NCBI RefSeq assembly: GCF_900104695.1
Contig: NZ_FNSW01000001.1
Coordinates: 4,086,001-4,150,000 of the forward strand
Reading direction: 5' to 3'
From: Paenibacillus sp. GP183
Lineage (GTDB): Bacteria > Bacillota > Bacilli > Paenibacillales > NBRC-103111
Length of the DNA stretch: 64,000 bases
Part shown: one piece after another, positions 18,599 through 27,651 of the stretch
Layout of the letters: each line of letters starts with the position of its first letter
Numbering within the stretch: the first letter of the stretch is position 1
Made by a program: the position numbers and the translations under genes
Notes under the pieces: generated by a model
Databases searched by the model: none
What the model was told of the DNA's origin: nothing
Seen by the model: only the letters and a program-made list of their open reading frames with translations

Positions 18599-18700
18599 AA
18601 TGATGAGCTCCTTTTTCTTTAAAGTTTCAATTAACAATATGTGTTCATTAAATCATACTTTATCTTATAAAGTAATTGGGATATAATTCCATGGTAAATA

Positions 18701-18736
18701 AAAAGCCAATCCGGCAGTGACAGGATGGCTTTTATT
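18701..18736. terminator. bidirectional terminator downstream of thrC
   Basis: AAAAGCCAATCC pairs with GGATGGCTTTT around GGCAGTGACA, with a small mismatch. T-rich tails are present in both directions. It ends thrC on the minus strand. Confidence 0.75.
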
Positions 18737-18741
18737 TGCAT

Positions 18742-20124
18742 TTAAAAAAACTTCACTAACTGTTCCTTTATCTCTTCGCTGATCCCGCTGACAACGGTTT
18801 GAATTTGAAGCTTATCGAACAATTCTTCGATTTGGCGGGGGTAGGATTGACTGATCTTGAGCAGTCGAATGGCTTCGTCGAACTTCGCCGGGTGGGCGGT
18901 GGCCAGCACAACCGTGACTTCATCCGACTCCGCGAGCTTGTCGGAGGCTGCCGCGCCGCAGGCGGTGTGCGGATCCAGCAGATAATCGTATTTCTCATAA
19001 TATTCGCTTATTGTGTTTAGGCAATCTTCGTTCTTCACACTATATGCCGAGAAATCGGCTTGCACTTGCTTCAATGCGTCTTCGGTGATGACGATGCGCC
19101 CTTCAGCTTTGAATTGAGTCATGAGAGAGGTGATGGTGTCGGCGTCCTCTCCATACAGGTAAAACAAATAACGCTCAAAGTTGCTTGCTACTTGAATGTC
19201 CATAGATGGACTGTAGGTGCCTCGGAAATTGCCTGGTTGATACACGCCTTCATTCACAAAGCGCGCCAAGATGTTGTTCTCGTTCGTTGCCAAAATCAGT
19301 TTATGGATGGGAAGTCCCATTCTTTGAGCCAGGTAGCCGGCAAATATATCTCCGAAGTTCCCCGTAGGTATGCTGAAGTTAATCTTGTGCCCTGCATTCG
19401 CAATCTGGAAGTAGGCATAAAAGTAGTAAACAGTCTGTGCAAGAATCCTGGCAATGTTGATTGAATTGATGGCACGCAGGTGGTACTGATGCTTGAAACT
19501 GACGTCAGCGAATAATTCCTTGATGATTCGCTGGCAGTCATCGAAGGTGCCTTCTACAGCAAGGTTAAGCACGTTGACATCATCGACCGTGGTCATCTGA
19601 AGCTCCTGCACCTTGCTCACCTTCTGGTGAGGATGCAAGATACATATCCGGATTCCCTCTTTGCCGCGAACACCCTCAATCGCCGAGGCTCCTGTGTCGC
19701 CTGATGTTGCTCCAAGGATGTGGATAATGGAATTGGTTTTGCGGGATACGTAGGAATAGAGATTGCCTAGGAATTGCAGAGCGATGTCCTTGAAGGCAAA
19801 GGTCGGGCCGTGAAACAGCTCTAACACATATCGACCATCGTCGAGCCGGCGCAAAGGTGTCACATCTTCATGGCGAAATGTCGAGTAACTGTCGTCGACC
19901 AGCTTCTTCAGATCCTCTCGCGGAATTTCATCGTTCATATATAAGGAGAAAACCTCTAGAGCGAGTTCCGGATAAGTAAGTCGCTGCCATTGCTTCAAAG
20001 TCGCGTCCGATACTTGTGGAATGTGCTCCGGGACAAGCAAGCCGCCGTCGTCGGCCAGTCCCATTAGAATGGCGTCAGTAAACCCTATGGGGGATACTTG
20101 TCCCCGTGTGCTGATATACCTCAT
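18742..20124 (-). CDS. thrC: threonine synthase
   Basis: A 460-residue PLP-dependent lyase converting O-phosphohomoserine to threonine, the last step of threonine synthesis. It belongs to the longer (E. coli/yeast-like) class: it begins MRYISTRGQVSPIGFTDAIL and has LADDGGLLVPEHIP, the PLP lysine in GPTFAFKDIALQFLGN, phosphate-binding GATSGDTGASAIEG, and SIPTGNFGDIFAGYLA. Length is normal. It is separated from the dehydrogenase and kinase genes of the pathway, which are not in the window. No T-box is seen in its leader. Confidence 0.95.
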   Translation of the reverse strand: MRYISTRGQVSPIGFTDAILMGLADDGGLLVPEHIPQVSDATLKQWQRLTYPELALEVFSLYMNDEIPREDLKKLVDDSYSTFRHEDVTPLRRLDDGRYVLELFHGPTFAFKDIALQFLGNLYSYVSRKTNSIIHILGATSGDTGASAIEGVRGKEGIRICILHPHQKVSKVQELQMTTVDDVNVLNLAVEGTFDDCQRIIKELFADVSFKHQYHLRAINSINIARILAQTVYYFYAYFQIANAGHKINFSIPTGNFGDIFAGYLAQRMGLPIHKLILATNENNILARFVNEGVYQPGNFRGTYSPSMDIQVASNFERYLFYLYGEDADTITSLMTQFKAEGRIVITEDALKQVQADFSAYSVKNEDCLNTISEYYEKYDYLLDPHTACGAAASDKLAESDEVTVVLATAHPAKFDEAIRLLKISQSYPRQIEELFDKLQIQTVVSGISEEIKEQLVKFF

Positions 20125-20297
20125 AAATGTTCCCCTTAAGCATTTTAGTTAATCTCATTGTAACTTATTCGGCTCTTGCGGTCGAGATGAGTTCAATTCG
20201 ACAATTAGTTTGTATACGATTACAATCCATTATGAGTCTATTTCCCTATTTTATTATTTAATGTTTAGGCATATAATAGGTTTACAGTAAATAGAAG

Positions 20298-20400
20298 TCT
20301 ACCCAAGATAATGGCAAAACCGCTAAAAGGCGGCGACGCAAAGCTACAGGGGCTAAGGGAAACTATGCCAGCCAGCTACCAAATTAGGGTAGGCTTTTTC
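20298..20400 (+). ncRNA. c-di-GMP-I (GEMM) riboswitch with terminator
   Basis: The hallmark GGCAAAACC, P2 hairpin CCGC/GCGG and GACGCAAAGCTAC block, followed by GCCAGCCAGCTACC, match the GEMM-I aptamer for cyclic di-GMP. AGCTACC of the aptamer 3' side can pair with GGTAGGCT (one bulge), followed by TTTTTCT. The 5' flank AGTCTACCC can pair instead with GGGTAGGCT. The element therefore contains a terminator and a competing pairing. A CATATAAT hexamer about 25 bases upstream is a plausible -10. The next gene is the 32-codon toxin-like gene at 20480. Confidence 0.85.
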
Positions 20401-20479
20401 TGTCCAAAAATCGTTTGATTCTACATGTTAGATACTTGGCAAACCGGACCTCCCATTCGAAAGAAAGGAGTAGGTACAG

Positions 20480-20578
20480 GTGAAACCAGATGATGTGATA
20501 AAGTTGATTCTGCAATTTGGGAGTTTCCTGTTGGCATTGTTGACATTCATCGCGTTAGTCATCATAAAAACACAATGA
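20480..20578 (+). CDS. holin-like type I toxin peptide
   Basis: A 32-residue peptide from GTG 20480 with AAAGGAG nine bases upstream. It has a short polar N-terminus (KPDDVIKLILQFG) and one hydrophobic helix (SFLLALLTFIALVII) ending KTQ. This matches the Hol_Tox family of small membrane toxins such as the TxpA/BsrG-type peptides of Bacillus. Downstream sequence also fits this type: the hairpin CCTACCT/AGGTAGG at 20589-20619, GGAGGTCCC, and the terminator with GTGTTGGTAGCAC. In such systems an antisense RNA from the 3' side acts as antitoxin. Being 79 bases behind the c-di-GMP riboswitch is the notable point. Confidence 0.75.
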   Translation: MKPDDVIKLILQFGSFLLALLTFIALVIIKTQ

Positions 20579-20588
20579 CATAAAGAAA

Positions 20589-20619
20589 CCTACCTTTCGC
20601 CGCTAAACGATCAGGTAGG
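20589..20619. other. stem-loop at the 3' end of the toxin gene
   Basis: CCTACCT pairs with AGGTAGG around a 17-base loop; the minus strand continues with TTTCTTT. This could be the 3' end (terminator) of an antisense antitoxin RNA read from the right and overlapping the toxin message. Confidence 0.45.
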
Positions 20620-20670
20620 CATTTATGAACTAATAGCTCAGGAGGTCCCAAAAAGCCAATGTATCTAAAA

Positions 20671-20703
20671 AACAGGAGTGTTGGTAGCACTCTTGTTTTT
20701 TTT
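20671..20703 (+). terminator. terminator of the toxin transcript
   Basis: AACAGGAGTG pairs with CACTCTTGTT around TTGGTAG and runs into eight or more T. Confidence 0.88.
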
Positions 20704-20842
20704 CGCAAAGTACAACTATGCGTTAAAAAATGTTCTCCCCGAATAATAGCATAGAAATAACAGTGCAATCAACTACCAAATTATAACATTCGCAGTTTGG
20801 CTTCAATTTATTTATTTAATCATAAATAGGAGGGAATAAAAA

Positions 20843-21805
20843 ATGGAACGAAATGTACATGTAATTCCGTTTCTCGTGCATGAACTGGCTGAAAAGGTCA
20901 ACGAAGTTCCCAAAGGAGTGGAAATGATTCAGGCCCCAAAAATCTGGAATCAAACCAAAGGAAAGGGCATCACAGTGGCCATATTGGATACTGGCTGCGA
21001 TCTTACGCACCCTGACTTAAAAGATCGAATTGTCGGCGGAAGAAATTTCACGAACGATGATGAAGGAAAGACGGATGTATATCAGGATTACAATGGCCAT
21101 GGCACTCATGTGGCTGGGACGATCGCTGCAACACAAAATAATAATGGTGTTGTAGGTGTAGCCCCGGAGGCAAATCTGCTCATTATCAAGGTTCTTGATA
21201 GAAATGGTTCCGGTCAATACGATTGGATTATTAATGGGATTAAGTATGCAATCGAACAAAAAGCTGATATTATCTCCATGTCACTTGGCGGTCCTGCAGA
21301 TCATCCTGAGCTACATAAAGCCATTCAAAAAGCTGTTTCTCAAAACATTCTTGTGATCTGTGCGGCAGGCAATGAAGGGGATGGCGTTGATACTACAGAT
21401 GAGTTTGATTATCCGGGTTGTTATAATGAAGTGATAAGCGTAGGCGCAGTTGATTTGGAGAGACACTCTTCAAATTTTTCAAATTCAAATAACGAAGTAG
21501 ACCTAGTGGCTCCTGGCGAGAAGATTTTATCAACCTACTTAAATGGAAAATATGCCACATTGAGTGGAACCTCCATGGCTACTCCACATGTTGCAGGAGC
21601 CATGGCTCTGATAAAAGTGCTCGTCAATACAAGCTTCGAGCGAAAGCTCACGGAGCGTGAGCTCTATGCTCAATTAATAAAAAGAACAGTGCCACTAGGG
21701 AATTCCCCAAAATTTGAAGGCAATGGACTTGTCTATCTAACTGTAATGGATGAATTGTCGAAAATATTCAATCAACAATTTGTCGCTAAATTGCTGAGCA
21801 TATGA
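20843..21805 (+). CDS. ispA: intracellular subtilisin-like serine protease
   Basis: A 320-residue S8 peptidase closely resembling the major intracellular serine protease of Bacillus. There is no signal peptide; instead the N-terminus has the short inhibitory extension with VIPFLVHELAEKV and EVPKGVEMIQAP. The catalytic triad is Asp49 (AILDTGCD), His86 (NGHGTHVAG) and Ser244 (GTSMATPH), with oxyanion Asn177 (AAGNEG). These enzymes degrade cytosolic proteins in stationary phase after self-processing. TAGGAGGG precedes ATG 20843. It is monocistronic with its own terminator. Confidence 0.93.
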   Translation: MERNVHVIPFLVHELAEKVNEVPKGVEMIQAPKIWNQTKGKGITVAILDTGCDLTHPDLKDRIVGGRNFTNDDEGKTDVYQDYNGHGTHVAGTIAATQNNNGVVGVAPEANLLIIKVLDRNGSGQYDWIINGIKYAIEQKADIISMSLGGPADHPELHKAIQKAVSQNILVICAAGNEGDGVDTTDEFDYPGCYNEVISVGAVDLERHSSNFSNSNNEVDLVAPGEKILSTYLNGKYATLSGTSMATPHVAGAMALIKVLVNTSFERKLTERELYAQLIKRTVPLGNSPKFEGNGLVYLTVMDELSKIFNQQFVAKLLSI

Positions 21806-21814
21806 TGAAAAAAA

Positions 21815-21850
21815 GACAGGCATGCTGCAGTGGCAGCATGCCTGTTTTCT
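21815..21850 (+). terminator. terminator after ispA
   Basis: GACAGGCATGCTGC pairs with GCAGCATGCCTGT around AGTG, followed by TTTTCTT. Confidence 0.88.
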
Positions 21851-21858
21851 TGGATGAA

Positions 21859-22786
21859 TTATTTTACTTTATCTTCTTTATTTTCTTTATTTGATTTCAT
21901 TACCACGTTGTACTCATAAGTGACACTGCCGTTCTTACCTTCCGGCGCGGCATAAGTGGTCATCATTACGATACGCTCATACTCCGAACTGTGGAGCATA
22001 TCGCGCAGGTCGATTTGATCTTGGTCCGACATGTTGAGCAGATCAGGGAAGCGAATCACGTTCAGTTGATTGTCTTTGCTCTTCTCTTGGCCTTTCTTGT
22101 ATCCGATAAACTGGACCTGGTAATTGACGTATTCACGAGTGGCTTGCTCAAGGCTCATGAAACCAGTAGTGGAGTTCATTGGATCGATGATACTGCCGTT
22201 TATTTTCAAGTTTGACAAATACCAGCCCGCTTCGTTGTAGCCCCAGTCCGTCATATAACGGAAGCCGAGCAGCACTTTTTGTCCGGCATATTTGGTTAGA
22301 TCAAACGACTCTGTCTTCCATCCGTTGGAATTGCCTGTGAAGCCCGGGAGATTCTGCTTAATCTTCGGATAACCCGAAGCAACGATATCGCTGCGGGTGT
22401 CTCCGTTTGCAAGCGAGGTCCAAGTTTTACCGCTGTCTGTGGACACTTGAACGATACCAAAGTCCCACTGTTCCTCGATGTTATATTTCGTATCGAAGGA
22501 GAGAGACGCGGCGGTCAGCTTCGTTAGATCAAGCTCTTTAATCAAGAAATTATCGGCTTCATTGCCCAGATTCCCCCATAGAACGGTTCCGCGGACAGGG
22601 TCCTGAGCGGTTGTCCATTTCGTACCCAGGAAGTCGATTCCCTTGAAATAAAGGTGGTCTACTTTTTTGTCAGGTAGTATGACCTTAAAGTCGGTACCCC
22701 ATGCCGGAGCAACGTTGTCGGCCAAGACGGAGCCGTCCACGTTCGCAGCAAGATCGATTAAATTAAAATTATAAGTATTTTTTCCC
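21859..22786 (-). pseudogene. 3' part of a frameshifted M6-type peptidase gene
   Basis: About 300 codons continue the upstream peptidase in another frame. Read from 22786, the frame runs GKNTYNFNLIDLAANVDG and then a carbohydrate-binding-like C-terminal domain (LTAASLSFDTKYNIEEQWDF, GWKTESFDLTKYAGQKVLLGF, WYLSNLKINGS) of the kind found behind immune-inhibitor-A catalytic domains. A GTG at 22740 could start translation, but no ribosome site is seen, so this is read as the broken 3' half. The last 14 residues are Lys/Glu/Asn-rich. Confidence 0.75.
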
Positions 22787-23912
22787 TTATATTTCCATAA
22801 ATCACTACAGCAGTCATGTAGTCGGCATACACTTGATCGAACGTTTTGTCGGCGCCTATCTTGGCTAATGAGGCGTTAATGCTGTCGACTCCATGCTTTA
22901 GACTTCTGAACTCATCTTGGATAAAAGCTTCGCCGTATTTTTCGTAAAGGTACAATTGGAACAAATAGGCGTTGCCGTAATCGCCGAGGATTTGCAAGTC
23001 AGATTGATCTCCCCAAAGGGTAAGTGAATTGCGGAGATGATTCATGAAGAAATTGACATGCGTTTGAGAGTGGCCGTATCCGACCAGATATTGGGCAAAG
23101 TCGGAGAGACCTTCGTTGATGAAGTTCTCTTCGCCGGAATCTGTGTCTCGGTGCAGCAAATGTTGAAACTCGTGGGCAAAGACACCTTCGTAAAGATAAG
23201 GCTTAATCGCATTGGGTCCCGTGCGGTTAAGCCAATCAAAACAATCGATGGTCATGACGTTGCGGTCGGAAAAATCGCTGACCGTGGGAGAGAAATAACC
23301 GGCAATGTAGCTGGGGTAGTTGGAATTATAATAGCTCTGGTCTTTAATGTTATTAATTAGAATAACTGTACGGCCGCTGTCATCTTTATACCATCCGTTA
23401 TACCCGTCCACACCTTTGCGTTCCTTGGGAGGGCCAAAGAAACCAACTTCTTTTTGATACATCCGATTATCGAATTCGTTTAACAAATATTGGACCTGTC
23501 CGTCCGTAATGGTAACCATCGAATTGCGCGGATCTCCAGCCGGATAATTAAGGTCATTAGCTACCCAGACTTCGCCGTAAGTCCCTACGGCTTTCAAGGT
23601 GAAAGTGGTCAGTGCATATCTGCCGGTGTAATCATTGTTCGTCAACCATTTTTTCACAACACCTACATCGGATGAAGTCAAAGCTTTCGGGCCTACTGTT
23701 CCCGGAGCTGTTCCGGCTTCACTGGCGGACAACTCTAACCGATTAGCAGCTTTCACATCGGCGAGCGACTCAGACCGAAGCTTCGGACCGATATCCTGAA
23801 CGGATGGATTCGGATCAAAGCTTGGTGATTGAGCCCAAATGGATGCGGGGATGAGGATGGTACCGGCCAATAAAATCGTGGATACAAGGCTGAGTGCTTT
23901 GCGTCTGTACAT
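22758..23912 (-). pseudogene. 5' part of a frameshifted M6-type zinc metallopeptidase gene
   Basis: A secreted peptidase resembling immune inhibitor A. The ATG at 23912 follows AGAGGAGG. Residues 1-28 form a signal peptide ending near SIWAQS and residues 29-90 a probable propeptide. The zinc site HEFQHLLH is at 247-254 with catalytic Glu248, followed by NEGLSDFAQ. After DYMTAVVIYGN the frame goes into IREKILIILI and stops at 22758-22760, whereas a one-base shift at the run of six T at 22778-22783 (plus strand) restores a long downstream frame. The catalytic half may still be made, but the C-terminal domain would be lost. Confidence 0.75.
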
Positions 23913-24236
23913 GAAACAAATTCCTCCTCTAAATGAATTGACCATTGGTAGAAATACTGCCTAGATTGGAAAAAAAAGGATAGTCCACCTATATTCCTAT
24001 TAAATAATAAAATAGACAGATTCGGTAAGTGTCTCAGCTCCTATTGGGAAAGACCCACTAAATTCTATATTTCTAGATAAAGTTCGTTCCTCCGACAAGA
24101 AACTAATACACCGCGCCGTTTTCAGACACAATTGGGTGATCTTTCCTGTGGCTATCGACCTATGTGAAAATAAGAGTAATGATTAGTCCGTAATTTTGAT
24201 ATATTTAAAGAGAACATCAAATTAGGAGGGAAAAAC

Positions 24237-24677
24237 TTGAATAACCAAAATCAAAGCTATGCCAACCATCAGAGGATGCATCCGCTTTTTCACTATGTGC
24301 TGTCTCTACTCGCAATCATTCTGCTTGTTTCTTCCTTAACCCAGCTCGTGAGCTCCATTCGGTCGGGGAATCAAATCTTTCTTTCCTTTATTTTTGTCCT
24401 CATTTCAATCATGCTCATTATCATTTTTCTATTAATTCGTTCCTATCCAATGAAAGCTCAGGATCGCGCAATACGGGCTGAGGAAAATCTCCGGCATTAC
24501 GTGCTGACCCAGAAGCTGCTGGATTCAAAGCTTAGCCTCAAACAAATAATAGCATTGCGCTTTGCATCAGACGCTGAATTGCCGGCTCTTGCCCAGAGGG
24601 CCGCAGCCGAACAAATGTCACCAGATGCAATTAAGAAGTCTATTCAGCAGTGGAGAAGCGACTATTTCAGAATTTAA
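24237..24677 (+). CDS. DUF6526 family membrane protein
   Basis: A 146-residue protein of unknown function. It begins NNQNQSYANHQRMHPLFHYV, typical of DUF6526, then has two transmembrane helices at about 20-42 and 48-66 and a cytosolic helical tail with LRHYVLTQKLLDSKLSLKQIIALRFASDAELPALAQRA. The start is TTG 24237 with AGGAGGG seven bases upstream. It is monocistronic and precedes the catalase gene. Confidence 0.8.
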   Translation: MNNQNQSYANHQRMHPLFHYVLSLLAIILLVSSLTQLVSSIRSGNQIFLSFIFVLISIMLIIIFLLIRSYPMKAQDRAIRAEENLRHYVLTQKLLDSKLSLKQIIALRFASDAELPALAQRAAAEQMSPDAIKKSIQQWRSDYFRI

Positions 24678-24724
24678 AAAATAAATTGACGGTGGTTCTT
24701 AATCATAATACAATTAATATTAAT

Positions 24725-24739
24725 TAATAATAATTATAA
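24725..24739 (+). promoter_or_regulatory. probable PerR box of the catalase gene
   Basis: TAATAATAATTATAA differs at one base from the PerR consensus TTATAATnATTATAA. It lies 39 bases before the catalase start. PerR represses catalase genes in Firmicutes and is released by peroxide. The region is AT-rich, so a chance match is possible. Confidence 0.6.
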
Positions 24740-24777
24740 TTTACTAGTATTATATTAATAACCACGAGGTGAAATGA

Positions 24778-26241
24778 ATGTCGAACAATCACTTAACAAC
24801 CAACCAAGGCACACCTGTCGGGGACAATCAGAACTCCCGCACAGCCGGGCAGAACGGCCCTACGCTTTTGGAAGATTATCATCTGCTGGAGAAAATAGCC
24901 CATTTTGATCGCGAGCGTATCCCGGAGCGTGTCGTTCATGCTCGCGGAGCAGGAGCCTTTGGTACCTTCGTAACCGAAAACTCAATGAAGCGTTATACGA
25001 AAGCCGCCTTCTTAAGAGAAGCAGAATTAGAAACTCCTGTATTCGTCCGTTTTTCTACGGTTATCCATGGTCAAGGTTCACCAGAAACGGCCCGCGACCC
25101 TCGTGGATTTGCTGTAAAATTTTATACGCAAGAAGGCAATTATGATCTTGTAGGCAATCATCTTCCCGTATTTTTTATTCGAGATGCTATGAAATTCCCG
25201 GATATGGTTCATTCCTTGAAGCCGGCTCCAGACAGCAATGTCCAAACACCTGACCGCTACTGGGATTTCATGACGCTGACTCCGGAATCCACGCATATGC
25301 TCACCTGGTTATTCTCCGATTACGGAAGACCGGCCAACTACCGCCATATGAACGGTTTTGGTGTGCATGCGTACAAGTGGATTCATGAATCCGGTAATTA
25401 TGTGTATGTAAAATATCACTGGAAGCCGCACCAAGGAGTGCGCAATTTCAACAATCAAGAGCAAATGGCCACACAGGCCAAAGATTTCAGCCATGCGACC
25501 CGTGATTTGTACGACCACATCCAGTCAGGAGATTTCCCGAAATGGGATTTGCATGTGCAGATTCTTGCACCTCAGGATTTTGACAATTACGACTTTGACC
25601 CGCTGGATCCAACAAAAATTTGGCCGGAAGACTTAATTCCATTGGAGAAAGTAGGCACCATGACGCTTAACCGCAATCCGGATAATTTCTTCGCGGACGT
25701 AGAGCAATCTGCTTTTGCACCAAGTGTGCTTGTCCCGGGAATTGAAGCATCCGAGGATAAATTGCTGCAAGGTCGACTCTTTTCCTATCCGGATACACAG
25801 CGTTATAGATTGGGCGCCAATTACTTGCAAATTCCAGTCAATTGCCCGTACGCTACAGTGCGAACGAATCAACGTGACGGCGCCATGCAGACAAAGCAGC
25901 AAACCTCTTCGATTAACTATGAGCCAACTCGTCATGAAGACTCGCCGAAGGAGGCACCGGAGTATCGCGACAGCACCATCCCGCTGAAGGGTTCTGCAGG
26001 CCGCCAAAAAATCGCCAAAACGAATGACTTTGCTCAAGCTGGAGATACGTACCGTACCTTTTCACATGAAGAGCAGGAGCATTTGATCGAGACGCTGATC
26101 GATGAGCTTTCTCAAGTACATGAAAGAACAAGACTGATGGCCATCTGTAATTTCTACAGAGCGGACCGCGGGCTTGGCGAACGTTTGGCCTCCGGGTTGA
26201 ATACCGATATTTCCGCCTATGTTGAGCACATGAAAGTATAG
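24778..26241 (+). CDS. katA: monofunctional haem catalase
   Basis: A 487-residue clade-3 catalase that converts hydrogen peroxide to water and oxygen in the cytosol. The distal His is in RVVHARGAGAFG, the catalytic Ser in VRFSTVIH, and the distal Asn in DLVGNHLPVFFIRD. The proximal haem-ligand Tyr is in RLFSYPDTQRYRLGAN. The residue after the catalytic Asn is His, where most relatives have a second Asn. Length is normal for small-subunit catalases. A PerR-like box precedes it, so peroxide induction is likely. Confidence 0.95.
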   Translation: MSNNHLTTNQGTPVGDNQNSRTAGQNGPTLLEDYHLLEKIAHFDRERIPERVVHARGAGAFGTFVTENSMKRYTKAAFLREAELETPVFVRFSTVIHGQGSPETARDPRGFAVKFYTQEGNYDLVGNHLPVFFIRDAMKFPDMVHSLKPAPDSNVQTPDRYWDFMTLTPESTHMLTWLFSDYGRPANYRHMNGFGVHAYKWIHESGNYVYVKYHWKPHQGVRNFNNQEQMATQAKDFSHATRDLYDHIQSGDFPKWDLHVQILAPQDFDNYDFDPLDPTKIWPEDLIPLEKVGTMTLNRNPDNFFADVEQSAFAPSVLVPGIEASEDKLLQGRLFSYPDTQRYRLGANYLQIPVNCPYATVRTNQRDGAMQTKQQTSSINYEPTRHEDSPKEAPEYRDSTIPLKGSAGRQKIAKTNDFAQAGDTYRTFSHEEQEHLIETLIDELSQVHERTRLMAICNFYRADRGLGERLASGLNTDISAYVEHMKV

Positions 26242-26272
26242 ATTATCCGCCGGTTGTTGGCCGGTTCAAGAG

Positions 26273-26310
26273 CTCCTTCTTGACTAAATTAGTTGAGGAG
26301 GAGTTTTTTT
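26273..26310 (+). terminator. terminator after catalase
   Basis: CTCCTTCTTGACT pairs imperfectly with AGTTGAGGAGGAG and is followed by seven T. Confidence 0.8.
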
Positions 26311-26345
26311 GTTATTTTTGTTGCCGCATTTTGCAAAACTGTCAG

Positions 26346-26377
26346 TTGACGAAAATCACACCGCCACCGGTTATAAT
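26346..26377 (+). promoter_or_regulatory. possible promoter with a 20-bp spacer
   Basis: TTGACG (26346-26351) and TATAAT (26372-26377) are near consensus but 20 bases apart. Such long spacers are typical of MerR-regulated promoters. The spacer holds ACCG/CGGT symmetry. It would drive the oxidoreductase gene at 26572 with a long leader. Confidence 0.45.
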
Positions 26378-26571
26378 GCTGTAGAGAAAGGCTTCGACAA
26401 GGTCGGATTGAAATATATGGAGGCCTCACGTATGCTAGGAATAGGGATAACCCAAACCTTTTAGCCTTGCTGCTCAGGCCGTTTAACTTTGAAACACTGG
26501 CAAACTGAACCTGCCAATTCGCGAATGATGAAAAAATATTTCAGGCCATTGAATGACAGGGAGGTTTGTTT

Positions 26572-27558
26572 ATGAATTCGTTTAAGGCAATGATTGTGGA
26601 TAAAGCAGAAGATCAGTTTACCATCGAGACACGCCTTTTGAATTTGGAGGATTTGCCTGCGGGTGAGCTGCTGATTCAAGTCGTCTATTCCAGTATAAAT
26701 TACAAGGACGCGCTGGCATCCATACCGAATGGTAATATCGTTAAGCAATATCCTCACATCCCCGGAATTGATTTAGCGGGTATAGTGGTGACGAGCCGGG
26801 ATGATCGGTTTCAGGAAGGCGATGAGGTGCTGGTTACAGGTTTTGAGCTGGGCGTTGGCCATTTCGGTGGCTTCAGCCAGTATGCCAGGATACCCTCAGC
26901 GTGGGCGGTCAAGCTGCCTCGAGGACTTTCACTCAAGGAAGCCATGATCTTGGGAACTGCCGGGTTTACGGCAGCTTTATCCGTTCATGATTTACAAGAA
27001 AACGGAGTTCTCCCGGACAAAGGTCCCATTCTGGTGACGGGCGCAACGGGAGGAGTAGGCAGTGTTTCGATATCGATCCTAGCGAAGCTGGGATATGAGG
27101 TGGTTGCCAGCTCAGGGAAAAGCGACATGAAGGATTATTTACTCGGACTTGGAGCAAAGCGCGTTATTTCGCGCGAGGAGCTTGTCCCGGAGAAACAGAG
27201 GTCCCTGGATAAGCAGCTGTGGGCGGGTGCAGTCGATTGTGTAGGCGGAAAGTCGCTGTCCTATATTCTGAGCAGCACTGGGTACGGGGGAGCAGTCGCT
27301 GTGAGCGGGTTAACAGGCGGGATTGAGCTGGCGACGACGGTGCTCCCATTTATTCTTCGCGGTATTCGGCTGATAGGCATAGACTCGGTGTTTGCTCCAA
27401 TGGAAGTTCGGCAAGCTATTTGGGAGCGGCTGGCTTCAGAGCTTAAGCCTCCGGCATTAGAAAGCATGTACACTGAGATTTCCTTGGATGAAATCCCCGA
27501 AGCGGTAACCAACCTCTTACATGGTCAATCCAGGGGCAGATTTCTTGTGAAGCTCTAG
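26572..27558 (+). CDS. acrylyl-CoA reductase / YhdH-type quinone oxidoreductase
   Basis: A 328-residue zinc-free medium-chain dehydrogenase of the YhdH/AcuI group, which uses NADPH to reduce enoyl compounds such as acrylyl-CoA. Seen: VVYSSINYKDALAS, the substrate loop YPHIPGIDLAGIVV, the Rossmann motif ILVTGATGGVGSVSISIL and the specific WAGAVDCVGG block. The structural zinc cysteines of alcohol dehydrogenases are absent, as expected for this group. ATG 26572 is preferred with GGGAGG seven bases upstream. The physiological substrate is not known. Confidence 0.88.
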   Translation: MNSFKAMIVDKAEDQFTIETRLLNLEDLPAGELLIQVVYSSINYKDALASIPNGNIVKQYPHIPGIDLAGIVVTSRDDRFQEGDEVLVTGFELGVGHFGGFSQYARIPSAWAVKLPRGLSLKEAMILGTAGFTAALSVHDLQENGVLPDKGPILVTGATGGVGSVSISILAKLGYEVVASSGKSDMKDYLLGLGAKRVISREELVPEKQRSLDKQLWAGAVDCVGGKSLSYILSSTGYGGAVAVSGLTGGIELATTVLPFILRGIRLIGIDSVFAPMEVRQAIWERLASELKPPALESMYTEISLDEIPEAVTNLLHGQSRGRFLVKL

Positions 27559-27651
27559 GTGGCGGATTGTCCAGCTTGAAGCATACCAGATTCCAGATTT
27601 GGGAAAAGTATTCGGAATAAACGTAATCTCAAGGAAATGGAGTGAACTCAT

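Noticed and set aside
26432-26464. Ten-codon leader peptide before the YhdH-type gene
   Set aside because: It has no run of regulatory codons and no clear alternating terminator, so attenuation by translation is not supported.
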